A stretch of 64,000 bases of DNA from JADCCX01 sp031431475 (GTDB lineage Bacteria; Pseudomonadota; Alphaproteobacteria; Rhizobiales; Beijerinckiaceae): positions 25,100-89,099 of the forward strand of contig JANPDL010000019.1 of the NCBI GenBank assembly GCA_031431475.1, written 5' to 3'. The notes beneath the pieces are model-generated. The model did no database searches. It was not told where the DNA came from and saw only the letters and a program-made list of their open reading frames with translations. This document shows, one piece after another, positions 14,810 through 23,656 of this stretch. The position numbers were made by a program, and so were the translations under genes. Position 1 is the stretch's first letter. Every line of letters starts with the position of its first letter.

Positions 14810-16033
14810 CTACTGCCGCTTCCGCTCGTCCTCGCGCCTGCGCTCTTCCTCGTCATTGCGCAAAGTGCCATCGACCAGCGAGATCGGCGCGCGGATGACA
14901 GCCCCGGCTGTGCCGCCAACCACCGAGCCAAGTTCGGAACCGGTTTGCACCAGCCGCTCTCCCAGCGTCGTGTTCTGTTCGGTGACAGTCTGGCCGCTTG
15001 CAAGCCGCTGACCGATGAAGCGCACGACATCCGGGCTCTGGGCGAATTTACCATGTGACAGCGGGTCGCCGGATTTAAGTTTTGTGAGATCAACTACGGT
15101 GATCTTCGCTTTCGCGATCGCGTCCTTGTAGGGCTCTTCCTCCGGGTTGATGGAACCAAGACGGGCCACATCACCCCAGAGCCGCCGCGAAAACTGCAAG
15201 GCCTTGTCGTCCTGCGATACAAAGAGGGTCATGGCGGGCCGCTTGTCACCCAGAGCCATCATCTGGGTGTGGAAGACATCCACGTCCACATCAGGAGCTG
15301 CAAGCATCACATTCGCGATCTTGGGATGCACGCGGCCATTGCGCAAAGCCATCGTACGCAGCGCCTCCATGGTCACCCAGTTGCCCATGGAATGGGCCAG
15401 AATGCTGATCTCGGTCACACGGGGATCGGAGGCCAGTTGGCGCAGGCCCTGCTCAAGGCCGTCGCGGGAGTAATTGGCGCTTTCGCGGTCATAGGCATAG
15501 GCCAGCAGCGTGCCACGGGATGGCCAGGTAAAAAGGATGGGAACACCCGGAGCCTTCGAGTCATGCATGATCTGGGCGAAGCGGAAAACGGCATCCTCGA
15601 AGCGGCTGTTGTAGCCGTGGACAAACACGATGGCGCGACCGCGGACATCCGGGCGGCTGATCCGCAGGCCGAAGCGCTGTGCGGCTGTCTTGCTGTCGAT
15701 GTTTTCAGTGCTGAGCGTCACGAACTCGCGCGCAGGATTGCCCGGTACACTTTCAGGCCACTGGACCTCGCCGACGGCGCGGGCAGAATCGGGCGGAATC
15801 GACACGGCAATATCGGCGAAAGACAGCGTTTTGCCGCGCTCGCCCGAAAACATCTCGGACTGTCTGTCGGGCAGAGGCTTGCGTGTTGTGGCCACCAGCA
15901 GGTCGATGCGGGTGGTTCCCGCCGCGACTGTGGTGACGGGCAACAGCACGCCCTGCGGACGCCCGCCGCAAGAAGCCAGCAGGAATGCCGCGAGAACAAC
16001 ACTCAACGGGCGTTTGAGGCGCTTGAAGGACAT
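14810..16033 (-). CDS. DUF900 alpha/beta-hydrolase lipoprotein
   Basis: A 407-residue protein with a lipoprotein signal (LAAFLLASCGG, Cys near residue 22). The hydrolase core has FVHGYNSRFEDAV as the oxyanion region and LAHSMGNWV as the nucleophile elbow with catalytic Ser. Asp and His of the triad are expected in APDVDVDVF and near LSHGKF. The type is DUF900, lipase-like esterases of unknown substrate that are common in rhizobia. It is likely anchored in the periplasm. The C-terminal end is highly charged (Glu/Arg repeats). Confidence 0.85.
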   Translation of the reverse strand: MSFKRLKRPLSVVLAAFLLASCGGRPQGVLLPVTTVAAGTTRIDLLVATTRKPLPDRQSEMFSGERGKTLSFADIAVSIPPDSARAVGEVQWPESVPGNPAREFVTLSTENIDSKTAAQRFGLRISRPDVRGRAIVFVHGYNSRFEDAVFRFAQIMHDSKAPGVPILFTWPSRGTLLAYAYDRESANYSRDGLEQGLRQLASDPRVTEISILAHSMGNWVTMEALRTMALRNGRVHPKIANVMLAAPDVDVDVFHTQMMALGDKRPAMTLFVSQDDKALQFSRRLWGDVARLGSINPEEEPYKDAIAKAKITVVDLTKLKSGDPLSHGKFAQSPDVVRFIGQRLASGQTVTEQNTTLGERLVQTGSELGSVVGGTAGAVIRAPISLVDGTLRNDEEERRREDERKRQ

Positions 16034-16060
16034 CCCTGTCTCTTACGGGACGATATACTG

Positions 16061-17059
16061 TCACACAATCCCGACCACGGCCTTGGGCCGATAAGGCTCC
16101 TCCAGCCGCTTGATCGTGCGCTCATCCAGTTTCAGCGCCGTAGCGGCAATCGCGTCATCCAGATGATGCGGCTTGGATGCACCGACAATGGGGGCCGTGA
16201 CGAAGGGTTTCGACATCACCCAGGCCAACGCGAGTACGGCAGGCTTGACGCCAAGGCGTGCCGCTTCCTTGATGACGCGATTGCGGATCGCTTCGTCCTG
16301 CGGCGTGCCGAGCTTCAGCAGATCTCCCACGGTGTCGGTCCGCCCGCGCACGGTGGTTTCGTTGGTGGTGGCAGCGGCCAGACCCGAGCCTGCGAGATAT
16401 CCCCGCGCCAGTGGCGACCACGGCGTCACGGCCTTGCCCTCTGCGGCGCACAGCGGCATCATTTCGCGCTCCTCCTCGCGATAGACGAGGTTGTAATAGT
16501 TCTGCATCGAAACGAATTCGGCAAAACCGTTCTGGCGCTGCACCGACAGCATTTTCATGAACTGCCAAGACCACATCGAGGAAGCGCCGAGATAGAGCGC
16601 CTTGCCCGCACGCACGACATCGTTCAATGCCTCCACCTGCTCCTCGATCTCCGTGCCGTAGTCGAAGCGGTGGATGATGTAGAGGTCGATGTAGTCCGTG
16701 CCGAGGCGCTTGAGAGAGGCGTCAACTGCTTCCATCACGTGCTTGCGGGAGAGGCCTTTCTGGTTCATGCCCGGCCCCATGGCGTTGTAGACCTTGGTGG
16801 CCAGCACGATTTCGTCACGCCGCGTGGCGAACTGCTTGATGGCCTTGCCGGTGATCGTCTCGGATGCGCCGAGCGAATACATGTTGGCAGTGTCCCAGAA
16901 GGTGATGCCCGCTTCATAGGCCTTCTTGTAGAAGGGCATCGACTGCTCCTCCGGCAGCACCCATTCCCGCCATTTCGGATCACCATAGGTCATGGTGCCG
17001 AAGCAGAGGGGTGAGACCTTCATGCCGGTTTTACCGAAGCGGACGGGAGCAAGGGTCAT
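16061..17059 (-). CDS. Aldo/keto reductase
   Basis: A 332-residue NADPH-dependent oxidoreductase with a TIM-barrel fold. Visible are VSPLCFGTMTYG at the N-terminus, FWDTANMYS with the catalytic Asp and Tyr, LATKVYN with the Lys, and IDLYIIHRFD with His in the active-site tetrad. The C-terminal cofactor region has IVGASKPHHLDDA. It resembles the YajO/Tas branch that acts on aldehydes, but the substrate is not clear. The start at ATG 17059 is the one in register with the family. Confidence 0.9.
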   Translation of the reverse strand: MTLAPVRFGKTGMKVSPLCFGTMTYGDPKWREWVLPEEQSMPFYKKAYEAGITFWDTANMYSLGASETITGKAIKQFATRRDEIVLATKVYNAMGPGMNQKGLSRKHVMEAVDASLKRLGTDYIDLYIIHRFDYGTEIEEQVEALNDVVRAGKALYLGASSMWSWQFMKMLSVQRQNGFAEFVSMQNYYNLVYREEEREMMPLCAAEGKAVTPWSPLARGYLAGSGLAAATTNETTVRGRTDTVGDLLKLGTPQDEAIRNRVIKEAARLGVKPAVLALAWVMSKPFVTAPIVGASKPHHLDDAIAATALKLDERTIKRLEEPYRPKAVVGIV

Positions 17060-17365
17060 GGGAATGGTTCTCGATTTCGCGGGTGAGGCACCATAACAGA
17101 CCCATGGCCCGCGTTTGGCAACCCGGAATGTTCTCAAGCGCCATGGATTCGGGTCATGCTGCCATCAATGAACTTCATGCCGTGCAAGGGCACGAGAGGG
17201 GTTCTCTGGCGCTCCTCGCGCCTGAATTGTCGGTGACGCTGGCGGCTTTGAGATGAACATGCGCGCGACAGCTGCAGCCGAGTGACTTTCGATAGAAGAC
17301 TTGCATTCAACGCCTGATTGCATCAGCATCCGACGGGCGGCAGCATGCTATTCCGGGGGGAAGCC
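17060..17365. other. Intergenic, no gene supported
   Basis: Spacer between divergent genes. One open frame on the plus strand enters it from the reductase region but has no ribosome binding site or family likeness. Promoters of both neighbours should lie here. Confidence 0.45.
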
Positions 17366-18631
17366 ATGTCGGATGATGACGATGTTTCGAGCACTTCGTT
17401 CTCTGATAGCGGGTCGACAGACAATAGCGCCGGTCCCGATTCCGGAGACTCCTCCGGCAGCGATAGCGTTTCCGACGAGCCGTTGTCGTTCCTGGAACAG
17501 CTTTGGCAATCCATCGTCGGCGTGCTGATCGGCTTCGTGCTGATCCTGGCCAGCATCTTCGGCATTTTCTGGAATGAAAACAACTCGGTGCAGATCGCGC
17601 GGGCGCTCACTGAAGGCCTGGGTGTCACCATCTCCGCCCCTGCCGACCGACTCGATCCTGCCAACGAGGGGAAGCTGGTGCATGTCGTCGGCAACCTCAC
17701 CTCAAACCGCGGTGTTCGTGATGAGCTGTTGAATTTGTCGGCACAGGCCGTCCGGATGGAGCGGCATGTCGAGATGTATCAGTGGAAGGAAAGCTCATCG
17801 ACCAAGGACGGGCGGCGGACCTACAGCTACAGCAGTGAATGGTCCTCGAGTCGGCAGGACTCATCGCGTTTCCGGGAAGCGGCAAACCACCAGAACCCTG
17901 TATTCCCCTTCACCTCGCAGACGTTCCAGGCTGCTGATGCGCATATCGGTCCGTATCGGCTGGGTGAGGACGCCCTTTCGGCTTTTCAGTCGAGATCAGA
18001 ATCCAAGAGTAACCTTCCGCAGCCGATGATTGATGCGCTGGGACGCCGCATCGGACGGCCGGTGAGCTTCGCCGATGGAACGCTCCATGTCGGGCGCAAT
18101 CCTACGGATCCCGATATTGGTGATCTCAAGGTCAGCTGGCGGACGATCCCGGTCGGTCCGGGCAGCATCGCGGCCCGGCAAACCTCCGGCGAACTCTCAG
18201 CCTACACCGCGCGGAATGGCCGGTCGGTGCTGCTGGCCTCGACCGGGAACCATTCGGCGGAGGCGATGTTCGCTCAAGGTCAGTCTGACAACAGTGTCAT
18301 GACCTGGATCATCCGCGCCGTGCTGATCGTCATCATGTTCATCGGCTTCCTGCTGATGTTGGGACCGTTCACGTTCCTTGCCTCGTACATCCCGATCATC
18401 GGCGACCTGTTCGCGGCGGGTGCCGGCATCATCGCTCTGGTGATGACGCTGATCACCGGTGGAGGCTCCATCGCCATCGCCTGGTTCGCGGTACGCCCCC
18501 TCCTGACGGCTGCCATCATCGCGGGGGTCGCGGCATCGGTCCTGGGCTTCAAGTGGCTGTCCAGGGGCAAGGCCGAGCAGAAGATCGCGGCGCGCACGGC
18601 ACCGCATCCGCCGCCCGCTCCCGCGCGGTGA
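17366..18631 (+). CDS. TMEM43-family membrane protein
   Basis: A 421-residue inner membrane protein. An acidic, Ser-rich N-terminus (MSDDDDVSSTSFSDSGS) precedes the first helix at about residues 40-62. A large domain with SNRGVRDE, MERHVEMYQWKE and FRQD-type strands follows, and four helices fill residues about 310-410 before a Pro-rich tail. This layout matches TMEM43 (LUMA), known in animals as a nuclear envelope and ER protein and found in bacteria without a known role. GGGGGGAAG is well placed before the ATG. Monocistronic. Confidence 0.85.
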   Translation: MSDDDDVSSTSFSDSGSTDNSAGPDSGDSSGSDSVSDEPLSFLEQLWQSIVGVLIGFVLILASIFGIFWNENNSVQIARALTEGLGVTISAPADRLDPANEGKLVHVVGNLTSNRGVRDELLNLSAQAVRMERHVEMYQWKESSSTKDGRRTYSYSSEWSSSRQDSSRFREAANHQNPVFPFTSQTFQAADAHIGPYRLGEDALSAFQSRSESKSNLPQPMIDALGRRIGRPVSFADGTLHVGRNPTDPDIGDLKVSWRTIPVGPGSIAARQTSGELSAYTARNGRSVLLASTGNHSAEAMFAQGQSDNSVMTWIIRAVLIVIMFIGFLLMLGPFTFLASYIPIIGDLFAAGAGIIALVMTLITGGGSIAIAWFAVRPLLTAAIIAGVAASVLGFKWLSRGKAEQKIAARTAPHPPPAPAR

Positions 18632-18635
18632 CTTG

Positions 18636-19177
18636 TCAGGCCCTGGTTTCAACCAGGGTCTTGAGCTTATTGAGCCCTTCCTCGAAATCCCGGCCGATCA
18701 TTTTGTCCATGTTCATGAGTGTATCCATGATCTTGGAGACCAGCGGGGCAGGGCCGTTCATGGTCCAGATGACTTCCGTGCCATCCGCTTCTTCCCTGAG
18801 GACGAAGCCCGCCATGTTGGTCGCCTTGAAGGGCTTGAGGAAATCCAGCCTGAACGTGATCCGCTCGTGGGGAACGGAATCGGTGATCGCATGCGCCCGG
18901 TACCAACCTTGCTGTTGCCCTCCCATTCCTGAGATGCGCCGATGCCAGCGCTGTTGGGGCTGATGGTCTGGCGCATGGCCGGGTCCTTGTTCTGCCACGG
19001 TGACCAGGATTTCCAGGCGACAAGATCATTGATCAGCGCGAAGACCTTTTCCCGTGGAGCCTTGATGTGGATGGAGCGGCGAACGGTAAATGTATCCGGC
19101 TTGCCCGCTGCGATCATGAGAATAGCACCTATGGCAACCACAGCGATGATGAGGACAGTCCAGATAATTCCCGACAT
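18636..19177 (-). pseudogene. SRPBCC-family protein gene with a frameshift
   Basis: Two frames together make one polyketide cyclase-like SRPBCC protein. The first frame (from 19177) gives an N-terminal membrane anchor (residues 4-24), RRSIHIKAPREKVFALI, WSPW, and EWEGNSKVGTGRM. It then loses similarity. The second frame takes over with ITDSVPHERITFRLDFLKPF and runs to the normal C-terminus at 18636. The break lies near bases 18885-18895, and one missing base after the ATG of GRM would explain it. The intact product would be about 180 residues and probably binds a hydrophobic ligand. It may be a true pseudogene or a sequencing error. Confidence 0.75.
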
Positions 19178-19228
19178 GGCAGTTCCTCCGTGTTCATGTG
19201 TGGCCAGTCTGTGCCGAAATTTTCGTCC

Positions 19229-19765
19229 CTACAAGCTTGCCGCCGCCCGTGCGGCCTGATCGTAATGACCCGACAGCGACCGGAGCTCCGCCGCAAAAGC
19301 CGAGAGTTTCTTGGGATCGATGCCCGTCCCCAGCACGGATTGCACGAGCAGGCCCTCGCGCACGGCCTTGTACCTCTCGCAGGCCTGCTGACCCGCCGGT
19401 GTCACCACCACGATCTTCTCCTTGCCTGCCTTGCCGCCCTTGATCAGCTTCAGCTTCTCGAGTTTCTTGAGCGAGTAGTTGACGACATGCGTGTCCTCGA
19501 CATTGAGGACGAGGCAGATGTCGGCGAGGCGCTTGGGCTTGGCACGGTGGTTAACGTTGTGCAGCACCAGCACATCGAAGGGCGAAAGATCCGGGATTCC
19601 TCCTGCCGCCATGCAGCGCACCATCCAGCGATTGAACGCATGATTCAGCATGATCATGCCAAATTCAAATTCCGAGAGCGAAGGCAGCGCCCCAGCGGCG
19701 AGATGTCCGGAAGAGACGATGGGGCCGAGTGCAGGATTGGCATGCGGAGGAGTGGTTTCGTTCAC
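19229..19765 (-). CDS. MarR-type winged-helix regulator
   Basis: A 178-residue DNA-binding protein with a GTG start. The winged helix lies at about residues 60-140: DLSPFDVLVLHNVNHRAKPKRLADIC is followed by the recognition helix around VNYSLKKLEKL and the wing KGGKAGKEKIVVVTPAG. Members of this branch are annotated as winged-helix proteins near uptake genes. It diverges from the oligopeptide transporter operon across a 219-base gap, so it may control it, but I see no convincing operator. Confidence 0.82.
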   Translation of the reverse strand: MNETTPPHANPALGPIVSSGHLAAGALPSLSEFEFGMIMLNHAFNRWMVRCMAAGGIPDLSPFDVLVLHNVNHRAKPKRLADICLVLNVEDTHVVNYSLKKLEKLKLIKGGKAGKEKIVVVTPAGQQACERYKAVREGLLVQSVLGTGIDPKKLSAFAAELRSLSGHYDQAARAAASL

Positions 19766-19984
19766 GACTTGGACTTTCCATCTCGATCAAAGGCAGATCG
19801 TAAAGCCTACGGCCGATTTTGTCATTGTGTGATGGCTGTCCGCTGTCATGGTTCATGGATGAACTATTTTAACAGTAGGAGTTCATTCCGCCATTGCAGT
19901 GCGCCGATTTTCACGCTTACCTGTGCTCCTGATGCGCAGGTGCTGCCGGGATGCGGCCAGCGCCCTTAAAACGGAGGAAACGTC

Positions 19985-21580
19985 ATGTTCCAAGCCAAGA
20001 CACTATTTTATGCCGCCGCTTTTGCCACGGCCACGCTGCTGTCATCCACCGCCTTTGCGCAGGTGACGTTTCTAAGGGGCAATGACGGCGATCCTGAAAC
20101 ACTTGACGTGCAGAAGGGCAGCACTGTCACCGAAGCGCATCTGATGCGCGATCTCTACGATGGCCTTATGATCCACAATGCCAAGGGCGAGGTTGTCTAT
20201 GGTGTCGCTGCCAGCCACATTGAGAGCGCAGGCGGCACGGTGTTCACTTTTAAACTTCGCCCCAACGCGAAATGGTCCAACGGTGATGATTTCAAGGCGT
20301 CGGATTACGTCTTCGCCTTCCGCCGTATCATCAACCCGGACACCGGTGCGAAATACGCCAATATTCTATTCCCCATCAAGAACGCCGAGAAGGTCAACAA
20401 GAAGCAGGATGGTGCCAAGCTGGAGGATATCGGCGTCAAGGCGATAGACGACAAGACGCTGGAAATTACGCTAGAACGACCGACGCCCTATTTTCTGGAA
20501 TTGCTCACGCATCAGACCGGCTATCCCGTGCACGAGGCGAGTGTGAAGAAACACGGGGCAGATTACACAAAACCAGAGAACTGGGTTTCGAACGGGGCTT
20601 ACAGCCTGAAGGAATGGACACCCAATTCCCACATCCGGCTCGACAAGAGCCCAAGTTTTCATGATGCCGCCAATGTGCAGATCGAGCGGATCATGTATTT
20701 TCCAACACCGGATTATGCGGCGGCGTCACGCCGTTTCATGGCGGGTGAGCTGCATTTCACCACTGATATTCCGGCTGACCAGACCAAGTTTCTGAAAGAG
20801 AAGCTGGGCGATCAGGTGAAGATCGCGCCGTATCTGGGCACGTATTATCTCGCGTTCAACATGGCGAAAAAGCCGTTTGACGACGTTCGCGTGCGCCAGG
20901 CGCTGTCAATGACGATTGATCGCGAGTTCATCGCCGAGCAGATCTGGGGCGGGACAATGCTGCCAGGATACTCTTTCGTGCCGCCAGGCATCGGCAATTA
21001 CGGTAAGCCTGCGGCACCGGACTGGGCAGAAAAGTCGCCCATTGATCGCGAGGATACCGCGAAGAAGCTCCTGACTGCCGCGGGCTTTGGTCCCGGCAAA
21101 CCGCTGAAAGTCGAGATCCGCTACAACACGACAGACAACAACCGCCGCACCGTAGTGGCCATTGCCGACCAGTGGAAGCAGGTGGGCGTTGAGACAACTT
21201 TCATCAACACTGATGCCAAGACTCACTTCGCTTTCCTGCGCGAACGCGGCGAATTCGACGCGGCGCGCGCCGGCTGGATCGGCGATTACTCCGATCCGCA
21301 GAACTTCCTGTTCCTGTTCCAGAAGGACAACACAGGCTTCAACTATGCGCGATTTGACAATGCAGAGTTCGATGGTTTGATGAAACAGGCCGAGAGCGAG
21401 ACGGATTTGAAGAAGCGCGCCGACATCATGTTCAAAGCGGAGCAGATCATCGCTCGCGAGCAGCCTTATGCCTCGGTTCTGTTCTATTCGACGAAGAACT
21501 TGGTGTCGAACAAACTGCAGGGGTTCTCGTCAAACCTGCGTGGAGCTTATGCGACGCGGTTTTACCGGTTGAACCCGTGA
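19985..21580 (+). CDS. oppA: Oligopeptide ABC transporter, substrate-binding protein
   Basis: A periplasmic binding protein of 531 residues, SBP family 5. The signal peptide (residues 1-25, ending TAFAQV) is followed by RGNDGDPETLDVQKGS, RDLYDGLMIHNAKGEVV, and later YLAFNMAKKPFDDVRVRQALSM, the family signature. CGGAGGAAA lies before the ATG. It opens an operon with the permeases and the fused ATPase. The relatives include murein peptide and oligopeptide binding proteins. The exact peptide range cannot be read from the sequence. Confidence 0.93.
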   Translation: MFQAKTLFYAAAFATATLLSSTAFAQVTFLRGNDGDPETLDVQKGSTVTEAHLMRDLYDGLMIHNAKGEVVYGVAASHIESAGGTVFTFKLRPNAKWSNGDDFKASDYVFAFRRIINPDTGAKYANILFPIKNAEKVNKKQDGAKLEDIGVKAIDDKTLEITLERPTPYFLELLTHQTGYPVHEASVKKHGADYTKPENWVSNGAYSLKEWTPNSHIRLDKSPSFHDAANVQIERIMYFPTPDYAAASRRFMAGELHFTTDIPADQTKFLKEKLGDQVKIAPYLGTYYLAFNMAKKPFDDVRVRQALSMTIDREFIAEQIWGGTMLPGYSFVPPGIGNYGKPAAPDWAEKSPIDREDTAKKLLTAAGFGPGKPLKVEIRYNTTDNNRRTVVAIADQWKQVGVETTFINTDAKTHFAFLRERGEFDAARAGWIGDYSDPQNFLFLFQKDNTGFNYARFDNAEFDGLMKQAESETDLKKRADIMFKAEQIIAREQPYASVLFYSTKNLVSNKLQGFSSNLRGAYATRFYRLNP

Positions 21581-21623
21581 GCTGCCATTCCTCCCCGCTT
21601 GCGGGAAGGAATGGCTAAACGCC

Positions 21624-22544
21624 ATGCTCACCTACATCCTCCGCCGCCTTCTCTCCACCATCCCCACGCTGCTCGTGGTGATCACGATCAGCTTTTTCCT
21701 GATCCGTGTCGCCCCGGGCGGGCCGTTCGATCTGGAGCAGCCGCTGAACGAGGCAGTGCTGGCGAACCTGCGCAAGCTCTACAAGCTGGATGAACCGTTG
21801 TGGCGGCAGTATCTGCTTTATTTGCAAGGACTGGTGCGTGGTGATTTCGGGCCGTCCTTTTCGAGCCAGGACCTGACCGTGGCGGAGCTTTTCGCCAAGG
21901 GGCTGCCGGTGTCGATCCGTCTTGGCGCGCTGGCGCTGACGCTTGCGGTTTTTGTGGGCGGGGCGCTCGGTGTCATTGCAGCGCTGCGGCAGAATCAACC
22001 CGCTGATTATGTTGTCGTCACCGCAGCAACCGCAGGCATCACTGTTCCGACCTTCGTGACGGCACCGCTGTTTCAGGTCACCTTCGGCCTGTGGCTTGCT
22101 TGGTTGCCGGTTGGCGGCTGGAACGACGGGGCGGTTCGAAACACCGTTTTGCCCGTGCTGGTGCTGGCGCTGCCGCAGATGGCTGTGGTGGCTCGCATGA
22201 TCCGGGCCGCAATGATCGAGATGCTGCGGGCCAACCATATCCGCACGCTCAGGGCGCAGGGGCTGTCAAACGCTACCATCATCCGTCATGCGCTCAGGGG
22301 TGCGGCGCTGCCGGTGGTATCGTATCTCGGACCTGCGGCGGCGGCCTTGCTGACAGGCTCTGTGGTGGTGGAGACAATCTTCGGCCTACCCGGCATCGGG
22401 CGCTATTTTGTCGAAGGTGCGCTCAACCGCGACTACACGCTGGTGATGGGCACAGTGGTGGTGATTGCGTGTTTCGTTCTGGTGTTCAATCTCATCGTGG
22501 ATGTGCTGTATGCGGCGCTTGATCCGCGGGTCAGGTATGCGTGA
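21624..22544 (+). CDS. oppB: Oligopeptide ABC transporter permease, OppB type
   Basis: An inner membrane permease of 306 residues with six predicted helices. It starts MLTYILRRLLSTIPTLLVVI, the classical DppB/OppB first helix. The loop that docks on the ATPase, the EAA motif, is around MLRANHIRTLRAQGLS. ALNRDYTLVMGTV and the LDPRVRYA end also fit the family. It overlaps the next permease gene by four bases, a sign of tight operon coupling. Confidence 0.94.
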   Translation: MLTYILRRLLSTIPTLLVVITISFFLIRVAPGGPFDLEQPLNEAVLANLRKLYKLDEPLWRQYLLYLQGLVRGDFGPSFSSQDLTVAELFAKGLPVSIRLGALALTLAVFVGGALGVIAALRQNQPADYVVVTAATAGITVPTFVTAPLFQVTFGLWLAWLPVGGWNDGAVRNTVLPVLVLALPQMAVVARMIRAAMIEMLRANHIRTLRAQGLSNATIIRHALRGAALPVVSYLGPAAAALLTGSVVVETIFGLPGIGRYFVEGALNRDYTLVMGTVVVIACFVLVFNLIVDVLYAALDPRVRYA

Positions 22545-23656
22545 GCGACGCTATCCTCACCAGCGACATCGGCCGCTCGCTCTGGGATGACGCGAAGCTG
22601 CGCCTGAAGCGGAACAAGGCTGCGGTCGCCAGCTTGTTTGCACTGACATTGGTGACGCTGCTGTCGCTGTTCGGACCGTTCATCACGGGACACGCCTTCG
22701 ACAAGGTCTATCCTGAATACACACGTGTTCCTGCGAGCCTTTCGGCCTTTCCACTGCCTGAGCAGATTCAGCCTGCCATCGAGCGTATTGCATCGCGGGT
22801 CAGGGCAAAGGCGGAGGCAATCGAGATCAACGGTGGTGTCGTCAAGGTTACGCTGGTGGGGCCGCGCGCTGTCGACGAGCGTGGGCTGGCTTTCTTCGAG
22901 CGCTCCGATGCTTTCGGCAAGCCGACTATACTGGCGCGCGAGGATGAGGGCAGAAAGCTCATTGTTTCGGTGCCCATTGAATACCGCCGTTTCCTGTTCG
23001 GCACCGACGCCAATGGCCGGGACCTGTTGACGCGCACTCTGATCGCTGGTCGGGTCAGCCTCGCCATCGGCTTGCTGGCGGCGGGCGTGGGCGTGATGAT
23101 CGGTGTGATCTATGGCGCGACATCAGGCTATTTCGGGGGGCGGGTGGATGATGTGATGATGCGCATCGTCGATATCATCTATGCGTTGCCCTTCATCTTT
23201 TTCGTCATCATGCTGGTCGTGTTTTTTGGTAGAAACTTCGTGCTGATGTTCATCGCCGTCGGCGCGGTGGAATGGCTCGACATGGCGCGCATCGTGAGGG
23301 GACAGACGCTGTCGTTGCGGCAACAGGAATTTGTGCAGGCGGCAGAGGCAATGGGCGTCGGCCACGGCGGCATTCTCAGGCGTCACATCATCCCCAATGT
23401 GCTGGGGCCTGTGGTCGTCTACATGACGCTGCTGGTGCCCAAGGTGATCCTGCTCGAGAGCTTCCTGTCGTTCCTCGGCCTTGGCGTGCAGGAACCGATG
23501 ACAAGCTGGGGCGTGCTGATCTCGGATGGTGCGCGCAATATCCAGGGAGCAGCGTATATGCTTGTTTTCCCGGCGATCTTTTTGGTGACCACGCTGTTTG
23601 CGCTGAACTTCATCGGGGACGGTCTGCGCGATGCGCTTGATCCGAAGGACCGGTGA
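22541..23656 (+). CDS. oppC: Oligopeptide ABC transporter permease, OppC type with periplasmic insertion
   Basis: An inner membrane permease of 371 residues, longer than the usual ~300. After the first helix (about residues 27-48) there is an extra domain of about 90 residues that reaches to FLFGTDANGRDLLTR, where the normal OppC pattern resumes. The EAA loop is AAEAMGVGHGGILRRHIIPN, and SFLSFLGLGVQEPMTSWG follows. The start is GTG at 22541, and the stop overlaps the ATPase start by one base (TGATG). It forms the pore together with OppB. Confidence 0.93.
   Translation: MSDAILTSDIGRSLWDDAKLRLKRNKAAVASLFALTLVTLLSLFGPFITGHAFDKVYPEYTRVPASLSAFPLPEQIQPAIERIASRVRAKAEAIEINGGVVKVTLVGPRAVDERGLAFFERSDAFGKPTILAREDEGRKLIVSVPIEYRRFLFGTDANGRDLLTRTLIAGRVSLAIGLLAAGVGVMIGVIYGATSGYFGGRVDDVMMRIVDIIYALPFIFFVIMLVVFFGRNFVLMFIAVGAVEWLDMARIVRGQTLSLRQQEFVQAAEAMGVGHGGILRRHIIPNVLGPVVVYMTLLVPKVILLESFLSFLGLGVQEPMTSWGVLISDGARNIQGAAYMLVFPAIFLVTTLFALNFIGDGLRDALDPKDR

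Noticed and set aside
19858..19882. Operator before the oligopeptide transporter operon
   Set aside because: TGAACT and AGTTCA are separated by 13 bases. Such a weak pair arises by chance and is not placed near recognisable promoter boxes.
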